The notes under the pieces were generated by a model. The model did not search any database. It worked only from the letters and a program-made list of their open reading frames with translations, and had not been told where the DNA came from. Of a stretch of DNA of 64,000 bases, positions 55,491 to 64,000 are shown piece by piece. The first letter of the stretch is position 1. Every line of letters begins with the position of its first letter. The position numbers and the translations under genes are program-made. This stretch comes from Streptomyces smyrnaeus (GTDB taxonomy: Bacteria > Actinomycetota > Actinomycetes > Streptomycetales > Streptomycetaceae): NCBI RefSeq assembly GCF_017676345.1, contig NZ_JAFFZM010000001.1:124001-188000 (forward strand). The letters are read 5' to 3'.

Positions 55491-55613
55491 ATGGCACTTC
55501 TCGACCTGCAGACGATGAAGCCCGAGGAGCGGACCGGCGGCGGCGACGACAGCAGCGCGAGCCTCCTCCTGTGCGACAAGCACAGCTCCCACAGCACCCT
55601 GCTGTGCCTGTGA
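55491..55613 (+). CDS. ramS: Lanthipeptide precursor, SapB/AmfS-like
   Basis: 40 residues. Leader MALLDLQTMKPEERTGGGDD contains the LLDLQ motif recognised by class III synthetases (RamS has LFDLQ). Core: two SxxSxxxC motifs, S21-S24-C28 (SSASLLLC) and S32-S35-C39 (SSHSTLLC), the same pattern that yields two rings in SapB. Core composition differs from SapB by two His and a Lys. The product would be an amphipathic surfactant for aerial hyphae. ATG follows GGGAAGGA. 37 bp after ramC. Confidence 0.93.
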   Translation: MALLDLQTMKPEERTGGGDDSSASLLLCDKHSSHSTLLCL

Positions 55614-55617
55614 CCGG

Positions 55618-57471
55618 GTGACACACACATCCGGTGCCCCTGGGCGGGGTTCGTCCCCCGCCCAGGGGCACTCCCCTGCCCCCGGCCGGCGGACGAAGGC
55701 GGCCCCGGCGGACCGGTTGCTGTTCTCCGAGGGACGCAAGCACCTGTGGCGTACGGTCGCCCTCTTTCTGTCCGCGACCGCGGCGGCGGTCGCCGGGCTG
55801 GCACTGCCCGCGGCGCTGGGCCGCACCCTCGACCTGCTGTTGGCGGGCGAAGGGGCCGGGAGTGCCGAGGCGGGCCGCTGGCTCGCCGTATGCGCGGCGC
55901 TGACCTGCGCGCTGGTGGCACTCGACGCGGCCGACACGGTGCTCACCGGCACCCTCAACTCCCGCGTCGCGGCGCGGCTGCGCACGCGCCTCGCCACCCA
56001 TCTGCTGGCGCTCGGCCCGCTGCGTGCCAACCGGTTCGCCGACGGCGACCTGGTCACCCGCTGCACCGGCAACGCCGCGCACGCGGGCACGGGGCCCAGC
56101 AGTGCCGCCTCGGCGCTGGCCGCGGTGGTGACACCGGTGGGCGCGCTCGTGGCGCTCGCCCTGCTCGATCCGCGGCTTGCCGCCGTCTTTCTCGCCGGAA
56201 CGCCACTGCTCGTGCTGCTGCTGCGCGCCTTCTCGCGGACCTCGACCGACTGTGTGACCCGTTATCAGGAGACTCAGGCACGGATAGCCGGGCGGCTCGT
56301 GGAGGCGCTGTCCGGGGCCCGCACCATCGCGGCGGCAGGCATCGGTCAGCGCGAGGGCGCCCGCGTACTGGAGCCGCTGGCGGAGCTGTCCGGACACGGG
56401 CACCGGATGTGGCGGGTGCAGGGCCGTGCCACCGCACAGGCTGCCGTGCTGGTGCCGCTGCTCCAGGTCGCGGTGGTCGCGGTCGGCGGTCTGCTGCTCA
56501 GTGGCGGCGAGTTGAGTGTGGGCGGGCTGGTCGCCGCCGCGCGCTACGCCGTCCTGGCGGCGGGCATCGGCACGCTCGTCGGACAGCTCAACGCACTGGT
56601 GCGCGGCCGCACCGCGGCGCAGCGGCTGGCGGAGGTACTGGCCGTCGCGCCCATGAGGGCCGGGCGGCGGACGGTACCGGACCACACCGCGCCCGGCGCC
56701 TCGGGTCGGCTGGAACTGTGCGGTGTGCGGGCCTCCTACGGCGGTGAACCGGTGCTGCGCGGAGTGGATCTGGCGGTGCCCGGCGGCGCTACGGTCGCGG
56801 TGGTGGGGCGGTCGGGCGCGGGCAAGTCGCTGCTGGCCGCCGTCGCCGGACGGCTCGTCGAACCGGAGGCCGGCCGGGTGCTGCTGGACGGTACCGACCT
56901 GGCGGAGCTGGATCCTTCGGCGCTGCGGCGAGCCATCGGCTTCGCGTTCGCACGTCCTGTTCTGTTCGGCGCCACGATCGGCGAAGCGCTCGCCGCGGGG
57001 ATCCCCGGGCAGCGGGAGGGGCATGAGGCGCGGGTCCGGGCGGCGGCCGGTGCCGCCTGCGCCGACGAGTTCGTGCGCACCCTCCCGTACGGCTACGACA
57101 CCCCCTGTGAGCAGGCGCCGCTCTCCGGTGGCGAGGTGCAGCGCCTGGGCCTCGCCCGGGCGCTCGCCCAGGGCGGCCGGGTGCTCGTTCTGGACGACGC
57201 CACCTCCAGTCTGGACACGGTGACGGAGCTGAAGGTGACACGAGCCCTCGTGGGCGCGGAAGAAGGCCTCGGCGGACAGGGAAGGGACGGCAGGGCTGCC
57301 AGGGGGGCGCGGACCCGGCTGGTTGTCGCACATCGCGCCTCGACCGCCGCGCGGGCGGATCTGACCGCGTGGCTCGACGGTGGCCGGATCCGGGCCGTGG
57401 CGCCGCACGCACAGCTGTGGGAGCAGCCCGCCTACCGGGCCCTGTTCGGCAGCGGGAGGGACGATGGCTGA
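55618..57471 (+). CDS. ramA: ABC exporter, RamA-like
   Basis: 617 residues. Six-helix exporter membrane domain, then NBD: Walker A VVGRSGAGKSLLA, signature LSGGEVQRLGLARAL, Walker B VLVLDDATSSLD, His switch near VVAHRAS. The Walker A Lys-Ser is normal. Pairs with the next half-transporter to export the lanthipeptide. GTG 55618 is 4 bp after the ramS stop. Confidence 0.92.
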   Translation: MTHTSGAPGRGSSPAQGHSPAPGRRTKAAPADRLLFSEGRKHLWRTVALFLSATAAAVAGLALPAALGRTLDLLLAGEGAGSAEAGRWLAVCAALTCALVALDAADTVLTGTLNSRVAARLRTRLATHLLALGPLRANRFADGDLVTRCTGNAAHAGTGPSSAASALAAVVTPVGALVALALLDPRLAAVFLAGTPLLVLLLRAFSRTSTDCVTRYQETQARIAGRLVEALSGARTIAAAGIGQREGARVLEPLAELSGHGHRMWRVQGRATAQAAVLVPLLQVAVVAVGGLLLSGGELSVGGLVAAARYAVLAAGIGTLVGQLNALVRGRTAAQRLAEVLAVAPMRAGRRTVPDHTAPGASGRLELCGVRASYGGEPVLRGVDLAVPGGATVAVVGRSGAGKSLLAAVAGRLVEPEAGRVLLDGTDLAELDPSALRRAIGFAFARPVLFGATIGEALAAGIPGQREGHEARVRAAAGAACADEFVRTLPYGYDTPCEQAPLSGGEVQRLGLARALAQGGRVLVLDDATSSLDTVTELKVTRALVGAEEGLGGQGRDGRAARGARTRLVVAHRASTAARADLTAWLDGGRIRAVAPHAQLWEQPAYRALFGSGRDDG

Positions 57472-59353
57472 GTCCGCGGAGGGGTCGGCCGGGACCGGGG
57501 CGGGACGGGCCCCGGCGAGAGGGGCCCGGGCGGGACGGGACAGCGCCCGGCGGGGGCTGGTGCGGGCGGGGCTGGGCTTCCTGCTGCGGCGGCCCCGGAC
57601 GCTGGCCGCGCTCGCGGGCTGGTCGGCGCTGGAGGCGGCGCACACCTTCGCGCTGGGTTTCGCGCTCGCCCGCGCCCTGGACGACGGCTTCCTCGCCGGG
57701 CACCCGGCAACCGGCCTGGCGTGGCTGTCCGTCGCCGCGCTGGGGCTGCTGGTGGGCGCGTGGGGCACGGCACGGGTCCACCGGCAGGTGGCGCAGCTCA
57801 CCGAACCGCTGCGCGACGAGCTGGTGCGCCGCGTGGTGGGGCGTGGACTCCACGAGGCCGTCACCGCCGTCGGCACACCGGGCCGTGCCGCAGGGGAGGC
57901 GTCCGGGACCGGCGTCGTCTCCCGGCTCACCCACCAGGTGGAGATCGCCAGGGACAGTTTCGCCGGACTGGTGATGGTCTCCCGCTCGTTCCTGTTCACG
58001 TTGGCGGGGGCGGTGCTGGGTCTCGTCGCGCTGGCTCCGGTGCTGCTGCTGGTCGTCGTGCCGCCGCTGCTGGCGGGGCTCGCCGTCTTCGCGGGGACGT
58101 TGCGCCCGCTGGCGCGCAGGCAGCGGGACTTCCTGGTGGCGGACGAGGAGTTGGCGCGCGAGGTGGGCACGACGGTGCGTGCGCTGCGGGACGTGGCCGC
58201 GTGCGGTGCGCAGGAGTCGGTGCGCCGCCGGGTGGAGCGGCGGGTGACTGCGGAGCGGCGGGCGGCCGACGCGCTGGCCCGCTGGGGCGTCGCCCGTGCG
58301 CTGGCCCTCGGTATCGGCGGGCGGCTGCCCGTCGTGCTGCTGCTGGTGCTCACCCCCTGGTTGCTGCGACAGGGGGTGAGCGCCGGGGCGCTGGCGGGAG
58401 CGCTCACCTATCTGACCCAGTCGCTGCTGCCGGCGCTGCAGAGCCTGGTGCACGGGCTGGGCGGCGCGGGCGCCCGGCTCGCTGTGGTGATCGGCCGACT
58501 GCGGGAGGGGGCGCCGGACTCCGGCGGACCGGCACCGCGCACACCGACGCCGGGCAGCCGCACACCGACGCCCCGCACGCCGGACCCCCGTACGCCCTCG
58601 GGTCCTGAGGTCCCCGCGCTCGAACTGCGGGGTGTCACCTTCGCCTACGGACCGGGCGCCGCGCCGGTGCTGACGGGGCTCGATCTCACCGTCCCGGCGG
58701 GCGGGCGGCTGGCGGTCGTCGGCCCGAGCGGCGCGGGCAAGTCCACCCTGGCCCTGCTGGTCGCCGGGCTGCTGCGCCCCTCGGCCGGCGAGATCAGAGT
58801 GCACGGGCAGCCGGCCGTACCCGGACGGCTGCGGGCCGCCGAGCAGTTGGCCGGACAACGGGTGCTGATCCCCCAGGAGTCGTACGTCTTCACCGGAAGC
58901 CTGCGCGAGAACCTCTGCTGTCTGCTTCCGGAGAGCTCCGCTCCACCGCCGGGGGCGGTGCTGCTCGACGCCGTGGAAGCGGTGGGCGCCCGAGCGCTGG
59001 TGCGGCAGCTCGGAGGGCTCGACGGGTGGGTGGACCCGGTGGCGCTCTCGGCGGGGGAACGGCAGCAGCTGGCGCTGGCCCGCGCCTATCTCTCCCCCGC
59101 CCCTCTGGTGGTCCTGGACGAGGCGAGCAGTCATCTGGACCCGGCCGCCGAGGAGATGGCCGAGTACGCCTTCATCCGGCGCGGCGGTGCGCTGGTGGTG
59201 ATCGCGCACCGGATCAGCTCGGCGCTGCGCGCCGAGCTGATCCTGGTACTGGACGGCGAACGCACCTGCTGCGGCACCCATGCCCAGTTGCTTGAGAGCT
59301 CCGCGCTCTATCGCGACCTGGCGGCGGGCTGGGCCCCGCAGTCCCGCGTGTAG
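57464..59353 (+). CDS. ramB: ABC exporter, RamB-like
   Basis: 629 residues. Membrane domain, then an unusual Pro/Thr repeat linker (PRTPTPGSRTPTPRTPDPRT, about residues 363-382), then NBD: VVGPSGAGKSTLALL, signature LSAGERQQLALARAY (Ala for Gly in LSGGQ), VVLDEASSHLD and IAHRISS. Start overlaps the ramA stop. Heterodimeric partner of RamA. Confidence 0.92.
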   Translation: MAESAEGSAGTGAGRAPARGARAGRDSARRGLVRAGLGFLLRRPRTLAALAGWSALEAAHTFALGFALARALDDGFLAGHPATGLAWLSVAALGLLVGAWGTARVHRQVAQLTEPLRDELVRRVVGRGLHEAVTAVGTPGRAAGEASGTGVVSRLTHQVEIARDSFAGLVMVSRSFLFTLAGAVLGLVALAPVLLLVVVPPLLAGLAVFAGTLRPLARRQRDFLVADEELAREVGTTVRALRDVAACGAQESVRRRVERRVTAERRAADALARWGVARALALGIGGRLPVVLLLVLTPWLLRQGVSAGALAGALTYLTQSLLPALQSLVHGLGGAGARLAVVIGRLREGAPDSGGPAPRTPTPGSRTPTPRTPDPRTPSGPEVPALELRGVTFAYGPGAAPVLTGLDLTVPAGGRLAVVGPSGAGKSTLALLVAGLLRPSAGEIRVHGQPAVPGRLRAAEQLAGQRVLIPQESYVFTGSLRENLCCLLPESSAPPPGAVLLDAVEAVGARALVRQLGGLDGWVDPVALSAGERQQLALARAYLSPAPLVVLDEASSHLDPAAEEMAEYAFIRRGGALVVIAHRISSALRAELILVLDGERTCCGTHAQLLESSALYRDLAAGWAPQSRV

Positions 59354-59402
59354 CGGGGGTGCGGCACACTCACGCCCGCTCGCCGTCGGCCGGGCCGGCG
59401 CG

Positions 59403-60020
59403 CTACAGCCAGCCGGCTCCCTGGGAGATGCGGATGGCGTCCACCCGGTTGCGGGCGCCGGTCTTGCGGGTGATGGCGGACATGTAGTTGCGCACCGTGC
59501 CGGTCGACAGGCCCAGTCGGCGGGCTATCTCGGTGATGGGGGCGCCCTCGGCCGCCGCCGAGAGCACGGTCAGCTCCCGTTCGCTCAGCGGGACCTCGGA
59601 GGCCCGCAGGACGGTGCCAGCCAAGGCGTTGTCCACGAAGCGCTCGCCTGCGGCCACCTGTCGGATGCCGGTCACCAACTGCTCGGGCAGCGCGTCCTTG
59701 CACACGAAACCGCGTGCCCCCGCGTCCAGTGCCCGGCGCAGCGCCCCCGGACAGTGCTGGCTGACCAGCACCAGCAGCCGGTGCGAAGGCCCCACCGACC
59801 GTGTGGCGCTCTTGCGTGAGAGCCCCGCCAGTTCGTCCAGTGGAGAACGCCCCGTCACATCGGCGTCCACGACGCAAACGTCGGTGGGCTGGGCCCGTGC
59901 GAGCCGGACCGCGTCCTTCGCGGGCGCGGCCTCGATGGTCATGTCCGGCTCCCTTCCGACCAGAGCGGCCAGCGCGCATCTGAGTATGCGCACGTCGTGC
60001 ACCAGCAGTACCCGGATCAC
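59403..60020 (-). CDS. ramR: NarL/FixJ-family regulator, RamR/AmfR-like
   Basis: 205 residues. N-terminal receiver-like domain (IRVLLVHDVRILRCALAALVG), with a phospho-acceptor candidate Asp in VCVVDADVTG and Lys in GFVCKDALPEQL. C-terminal LuxR HTH (PLSERELTVLSAAAEG, IARRLGLSTGTVRNYMSAI). RamR-type proteins work without a paired kinase and activate the ram operon. GTG 60020 preferred over TTG 60026 because AGGGGGG lies at proper spacing. Convergent with ramB. Confidence 0.9.
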   Translation of the reverse strand: MIRVLLVHDVRILRCALAALVGREPDMTIEAAPAKDAVRLARAQPTDVCVVDADVTGRSPLDELAGLSRKSATRSVGPSHRLLVLVSQHCPGALRRALDAGARGFVCKDALPEQLVTGIRQVAAGERFVDNALAGTVLRASEVPLSERELTVLSAAAEGAPITEIARRLGLSTGTVRNYMSAITRKTGARNRVDAIRISQGAGWL

Positions 60021-60113
60021 ACTCAATCCCCCCTAGGTGCCCGATCCCCCCACATGACAGGCGCAGCTCAATACATACAAGCTCATCGCGGACGAGAGAC
60101 ACATAGTTTTGGC

Positions 60114-60136
60114 CACACATTGAATTCGAATGTGTG
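60114..60136. promoter_or_regulatory. Palindrome between ramR-like gene and P450
   Basis: Arms CACACATT / AATGTGTG around GAATTCG, in an AT-rich divergent promoter region. A good candidate operator for one or both genes. Confidence 0.55.
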
Positions 60137-60310
60137 CGATGTGTTATGGGGGGCGCATGAGGGGGCGCACTCCCCGACGCGGCCGGGCGGCATCCGGCGC
60201 CTCCCCGCGCGTCGTTTCGCCCGATTACCTGCGGGTACCGCGACCCTCTTGAAGACGACGCACCGACGGCGGCCGGAGCACCTCCGGCCAGCGGAGTGAG
60301 CGGAGTGGAG

Positions 60311-61711
60311 ATGCGACTGACCGAGAGCAGCTCGGACGCCCCCGGGAAACCGAGCACGCCGGGCGCGCAGGACCCGTGGGGGACGCTGCCCCCGCCGGGC
60401 GCCCGGGAAGCGGCGGGCGTGGTGGCGGACGTACTGCTGCCGGTGCTGGCAGGCGGCGTCATCGTGCGCAGGCCCCGGGCGATGGCGCTGGTGGAGCGCA
60501 CCGGTTGGGACCGGCGCGGTGTCGACCGGATGCGCGCCCTGCGCGAGCGGTACGGGCCGGGCCCCCTCCCGCTGACGGTGCGGGGCCGGTCGTACGCGAT
60601 GGTGCTGGACCCGCAGGACGCGCGCCGCGTGCTGCGTGAGACGCCGGAGCCCTTCAGCCCGGCGACGTGGGAGAAGCGCAGCGCGCTCGCCCAGTTCCAG
60701 CCGCACGGCGTCCTCATCTCCGGTGGCCAGGAGCGGACGCGGCGCCGGGAGTTCGTGGAGGAGGTGCTGGAGACCCCCAAGCCGCTGCACGACATCGCCA
60801 GCCGGCTGACCGGCGTCGTACGCGAGGAGGCGGCGCTGCTGCTGGAGGGGGCCGAGCGTTCGGGGCAGCTGCGGTGGGAGGAGTTCGATGCCGCCTGGTG
60901 GCGCATCGTCCGGCGCGTCGTCCTGGGGGACGCGGCACGTGACGACACCACGCTCACCGCACAACTCGGTGCGCTGCGCTCGGCCGCCAACTGGTCGCTG
61001 GCCTCTCCGCGCCGCAGGCGGCTGCGGAGCGCGTTCCTGGCCCGCGTACGCTCCTACGCCGCCCGTCCGGAGCCCGGCAGCCTCGCCGAGCGGGTCGCCC
61101 GTACCCCCGCACCGGCCGGTACCGACCGCGCGGGCCAGATCCCGCACTGGCTGTTCGCCTACGACGCGGCGGGCATGGCCACCGTGCGTGCCCTGGCGGT
61201 ACTGGCGACCCATCCCGAGCCGGCCGAGCAGGCCCGCCGGGAGGCGACCGCCGGGCAGCCGGACACCCCTCGCGAACTGCCGTTCCTGCGCGGCTGCGCA
61301 CTGGAGTCGGTACGGCTGTGGCCGACGACGCCCCTCATCCTGCGGGAGAGCACGGCACAGACCTCCTGGGAGGGCGGCACACTGCCTGCCGGGACGGTCT
61401 TCGCCCTCTACACGCCCTATCTGCACCGCGCCGAGCCCGCCGCCCCGTACGGGGACAGCTTCGCGCCCCGGCAGTGGACCGAGGAGACGGGACAGGAAGC
61501 GCGGGCCAACCCGGCGCTGGTTCCGTTCAGTTCGGGTCCGGCCGGGTGTCCGGGGGAGAACCTGGTGCTGTTCACCGTCAGCACACTGCTGGCGGCGCTG
61601 GTGGAGGGGCACCAGTACACGCTGGCCTCGCACCCGCAGCTGCGCCCGTCCGCACCGATTCCCGCGACGCTCGACCACTTCGCGCTGGCCTTCCGGGTGA
61701 ACCCGCTGTAG
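60311..61711 (+). CDS. Cytochrome P450 beside the lanthipeptide cluster
   Basis: 466 residues. I helix FAYDAAGMATVRALAVLA lacks the usual acid-Thr pair in standard form; K helix CALESVRLWPT gives ExxR; heme loop FSSGPAGCPGENLVLF with Cys413. More like class II, bacterial CYP of the eukaryote-like type. Start ATG 60311 directly after GGAGTGGAG. It is divergent from ramR and not part of the known ram/amf operon, so involvement in RamS modification is only possible. Confidence 0.85.
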   Translation: MRLTESSSDAPGKPSTPGAQDPWGTLPPPGAREAAGVVADVLLPVLAGGVIVRRPRAMALVERTGWDRRGVDRMRALRERYGPGPLPLTVRGRSYAMVLDPQDARRVLRETPEPFSPATWEKRSALAQFQPHGVLISGGQERTRRREFVEEVLETPKPLHDIASRLTGVVREEAALLLEGAERSGQLRWEEFDAAWWRIVRRVVLGDAARDDTTLTAQLGALRSAANWSLASPRRRRLRSAFLARVRSYAARPEPGSLAERVARTPAPAGTDRAGQIPHWLFAYDAAGMATVRALAVLATHPEPAEQARREATAGQPDTPRELPFLRGCALESVRLWPTTPLILRESTAQTSWEGGTLPAGTVFALYTPYLHRAEPAAPYGDSFAPRQWTEETGQEARANPALVPFSSGPAGCPGENLVLFTVSTLLAALVEGHQYTLASHPQLRPSAPIPATLDHFALAFRVNPL

Positions 61712-61728
61712 CCGGTGGCCGGACTCCG

Positions 61729-61771
61729 CGTGAAGGAGGGTGCGGGGTTGTGCCCCGCACCCTCCTTCACG
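61729..61771. terminator. Bidirectional terminator
   Basis: Perfect 19-bp stem CGTGAAGGAGGGTGCGGGG and complement with loop TTGTG, between convergent P450 and DUF5709 genes. Confidence 0.85.
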
Positions 61772-61804
61772 CCTCTCTCGCCGGCGCCCACGCGCCGCTC
61801 CGCC

Positions 61805-62431
61805 CTACTCGCCCGAGGTCGCCTCGTCCTCGTCCACGGTGTGCAGGGCCTGCTCCTCCGGGGAGAGGCCGCCGGACTCGCCGGTCTCCCTGCCGTAGAC
61901 GTCCTGGCGGCGGGGCGGTGTCATCTCCGGATCGGCGCGCAGCTGCCCCGCCTGGTCGTCCGGCGGGCCGGAGACCGCGTCCCGCTCGGTCTCCTCGGGC
62001 CGCTCCTCGGCGAGCCGCTCGTCCAGGGACTCGCCCTCGCGCATCTCGGCCGGAGTGGGCGCGGCACGGGTGGCGGCGGTCGGCGTGTCACCCGGCACCG
62101 ACTCCTGCTGCGGGTCGTTGGACCGCTGCTGCATGGGGGCACCGTCCTGCAGATCAGGGATGCCCTGGTCCTCGGGCTCGGCGCCCGGGTCGGCGGGTTC
62201 GGCGTACTCCTGGTCGGACTCCGCCTGGGGCGTCAGGAAGGAGGTGTCGAAGCCCCCGCTGTCGCCTCCGCTCGCCCGGGGCGGCGGGTCGGACTCCACG
62301 GGCGGTTGCCACGGACCGCGCTCCGGGCTCTCGTCCGGCTGCCGGCCCTCGACGGGACCCGCCTGCATCTCGGCGGCGTCCTCGGTGGTGACGCCCTCTT
62401 CCGCGGGGATGTCCCTGCCGTCTCCCGTCAT
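61805..62431 (-). CDS. DUF5709-family acidic protein
   Basis: 208 residues, strongly acidic and disordered (Glu/Asp/Pro/Gln). Family features: EGESLDERLAEERPE and the C-terminal LSPEEQALHTVDED. No signal peptide or membrane helix. ATG 62431 follows GAGGAGGCC. Function of the family unknown; often linked to stress in actinobacteria (inference). Confidence 0.8.
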   Translation of the reverse strand: MTGDGRDIPAEEGVTTEDAAEMQAGPVEGRQPDESPERGPWQPPVESDPPPRASGGDSGGFDTSFLTPQAESDQEYAEPADPGAEPEDQGIPDLQDGAPMQQRSNDPQQESVPGDTPTAATRAAPTPAEMREGESLDERLAEERPEETERDAVSGPPDDQAGQLRADPEMTPPRRQDVYGRETGESGGLSPEEQALHTVDEDEATSGE

Positions 62432-62556
62432 GGTGGCCTCCTCTCGTGTGGACGCTCCGGGTACCCATCCGACGCGGCGGCTACGCGGGCAGCCGCCCGC
62501 CCGGACCGGAGGCCGGCCCGGCGCGCCGGGCCGGTCCTGGGCCGCGGTCGCCGCGC

Positions 62557-63231
62557 TCAGCTCTCCTGTTCCAACCTGGCGTAGGCGCTCTCGTCCAACC
62601 GGGTGAGCAGGTCGGCAGGTCCCTCGTAGATCTCCTGGGCGCCGGCCCGGATCAGCTCGGCGCGCGGGATGCCGCCGGAGAGCACGCCGAGCGCGGTGAC
62701 CCCGGACCGGGAGGCGGCACGCATGTCCCATACCGCGTCGCCGAGGAAGACCGTCTGCTCACGGGCGGCTCCGGTCAGTTCCCTGGCCTGTTCCACGGAG
62801 TCGGGTGCCGGTTTGCCCTCCGCGACGTCCGAGGCGCTGGCGATGTGGGCGATGACCTCGTCGGCGTCCAGGGCGCGGCGCAGCGCGGCCAGCTCACCAC
62901 CCACCGAGGAGGTGACCAGCACGATCGTCCAGCCCCTGTCGTGCAGTGCGCGCAGCAGTTCGCGGGCGCCCTCCAGCGCCGCCAGCCGTTCGTGGCAGGT
63001 GGCGAAGAGCGTCTTGTGGGCGGCGTCGATCGTCGTGTCCTGCTCCGGGTCCCTGCCCTCCCCCAGCACATGGGCGATCAGATCGCCGCCGCCGAGCCCC
63101 ACGGCCCGGTGCACGGCCGCCATGGGCACCTTGTGCCCCGCCTGGCGCAGCGCCTCCCACCAGGCGTGTACATGGAGATAGGTGGTGTCGGTGAGGGTGC
63201 CGTCGACATCGAAGAGCGCGGCGCGTGGCAT
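62557..63231 (-). CDS. HAD-family phosphatase
   Basis: 224 residues. Motif I FDVDGTLTD (Asp8, Asp10), motif II Thr/Ser in LVTSSVGG, motif III Lys in EGKPAPDS and motif IV FLGDAVWDMRAA. Phosphoglycolate/beta-phosphoglucomutase-like subfamily with a helical cap. Substrate unknown. ATG 63231. Confidence 0.88.
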   Translation of the reverse strand: MPRAALFDVDGTLTDTTYLHVHAWWEALRQAGHKVPMAAVHRAVGLGGGDLIAHVLGEGRDPEQDTTIDAAHKTLFATCHERLAALEGARELLRALHDRGWTIVLVTSSVGGELAALRRALDADEVIAHIASASDVAEGKPAPDSVEQARELTGAAREQTVFLGDAVWDMRAASRSGVTALGVLSGGIPRAELIRAGAQEIYEGPADLLTRLDESAYARLEQES

Positions 63232-63310
63232 GGCGGCTCCTTCGTTCGGGTGAGGGTGAGCGTGCGGGTGTGGAGGGTCGGGAGGCCGGGGGCGGAGGGC
63301 GTCCGGAGGA

Positions 63311-64000
63311 TCAGGAACGGCCGGGAGCGGCGGGGGGCTGTCCGTCGGCGAGCACCCGAACCGTGTCGAGGTCGGGTGCCGCGGCGTCGGGCAGGTTCAT
63401 CCCGGCCTCCACGCCGCTGCGCAAATAGTCGAGCACGGTCCTGGTGAGCCGCTCGCCGGGCAGCACTGTGGGGATGCCCGGCGGATAGGGGGTGACCATC
63501 TCGGCGGCGATCCGGCCCTCCGCCCGGTCGACGGGGACGTCCTCTATCGCGCCGAAATACGCGTCCCGCGGCAGACACGCCAGCTCCATCCGCAGGTCGG
63601 ACGGGGCACACAGCCGGACCGGAGGCGCCTTGGGTATCTCGTCGGCCCGCGCCGTCAGCTCACGCAGGGCCTCCAGGAGCCGTCCGGTGGTCTCCCGGTC
63701 GTCGGCGTGGGTGAGCTGGGTGTTGATTCTGCGGTGGTCGCTGATGTGGACGTCGAGGTGCCGGTGCTCACGGAGCCAGTCGGCGGCCTGGTAGCCGTTG
63801 AGCGGCAGCTCGTCCAGGTCGATGACGACGGGCAGCGGGTCCAGGTCCGCGGCCTTGCCCTCACCGACGAAGTCGGCCCGGTCGTTGACGTGCAGCCCGT
63901 CCATGGCCTCCACCCGCTGCCGCACCTCGGCCGCGAGGCCGAGCGCGTGCGAGAGCAGCTGGTGGCCGTGCTGCACCATCTGGCGGCGCCAGCCGTCCAG
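63311..64000 (-). CDS. Orn/Lys/Arg decarboxylase family, C-terminal part, start outside window
   Basis: The reading frame runs past the window end (LDGWRRQMVQHGHQLL at the edge), so the N-terminal part with the PLP lysine is missing. Visible: the end of the PLP fold, INTQLTHADDRETTGRL and the C-terminal domain with PYPPGIPTVLPGERL, the family signature. Decarboxylates a basic amino acid to a diamine. Subject to start uncertainty only by the cut. Confidence 0.87.
   Translation of the reverse strand: MDGWRRQMVQHGHQLLSHALGLAAEVRQRVEAMDGLHVNDRADFVGEGKAADLDPLPVVIDLDELPLNGYQAADWLREHRHLDVHISDHRRINTQLTHADDRETTGRLLEALRELTARADEIPKAPPVRLCAPSDLRMELACLPRDAYFGAIEDVPVDRAEGRIAAEMVTPYPPGIPTVLPGERLTRTVLDYLRSGVEAGMNLPDAAAPDLDTVRVLADGQPPAAPGRS

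Overview
The window is high-GC actinobacterial DNA, almost certainly from a Streptomyces. Support comes from the strong third-position G/C in every real gene, rare TTA codons confined to a few genes (13041, 16397, 3572), many GTG starts, and a complete SapB/AmfS-type class III lanthipeptide cluster with its RamR-like regulator. It also has paired P450s, one of them lacking the ExxR motif as in CYP157, and many small secreted or DUF proteins typical of the genus. Both ends cut through genes: a LuxR-type ATPase regulator at 1 and an Orn/Lys/Arg decarboxylase at 64000.

Layout. 1-5.3 kb: a large regulator and small housekeeping or unknown genes. 5.5-10.5 kb: kdpFABC, the high-affinity K+ P-type ATPase, preceded by a 27-codon membrane mini-ORF; a second KdpF-like 29-codon gene lies opposite the end of the operon. 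10.9-16.7 kb: thioesterase, methyltransferase, a long unassigned spacer with large hairpins, a secreted trypsin-like protease with a TTA codon, a membrane protein, and an ECF sigma factor fused to a Cys cluster, a membrane segment and an extracytoplasmic domain. 16.9-22.3 kb: two overlapping P450s, a methyltransferase, and a divergent MFS exporter/MarR pair with a clear operator.

23.0-24.4 kb holds the most unusual item: a circularly permuted tRNA-Ile(GAT)-like sequence whose 3' half precedes its 5' half. Its new ends are clamped by an extra helix and it is followed by a canonical intrinsic terminator. Next to it is a CmtR-type Cd/Pb sensor with a Cys-tailed efflux protein. 24.5-32 kb: SnoaL-like protein, an Hsp20 remnant, epoxide hydrolase, a GT28-like glycosyltransferase divergent from an SDR/DMT-transporter/polysaccharide-deacetylase operon, and an FGGY sugar kinase. 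32-38 kb: small secreted and membrane proteins, GATase, MarR, cold-shock-domain protein, GNAT, LysM muralytic protein. 38.6-43.7 kb: a DeoR-regulated polyol-type ABC importer with a zinc dehydrogenase, translationally coupled from the second gene on. 43.8-47.3 kb: an ATP-grasp ligase and CocE-like hydrolase pair. 47.7-52.5 kb: secreted peptide, TetR/SRPBCC pair, ThiI, ANTAR regulator, 3-hydroxyisobutyryl-CoA hydrolase-like enzyme.

52.7-61.7 kb: the lanthipeptide locus. ramC-like LanKC, the 40-codon precursor ramS, ABC exporters ramA and ramB, convergent ramR, and a divergent P450 that is not part of the classical ram/amf set. LanKC would phosphorylate/dehydrate and cyclise RamS at two SxxSxxxC motifs, RamA/RamB export it, and RamR activate the operon. 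61.8-64 kb: DUF5709 protein, HAD phosphatase, and the C-terminal part of a decarboxylase. Everything here is read from sequence and family knowledge; no searches or folding programs were run.
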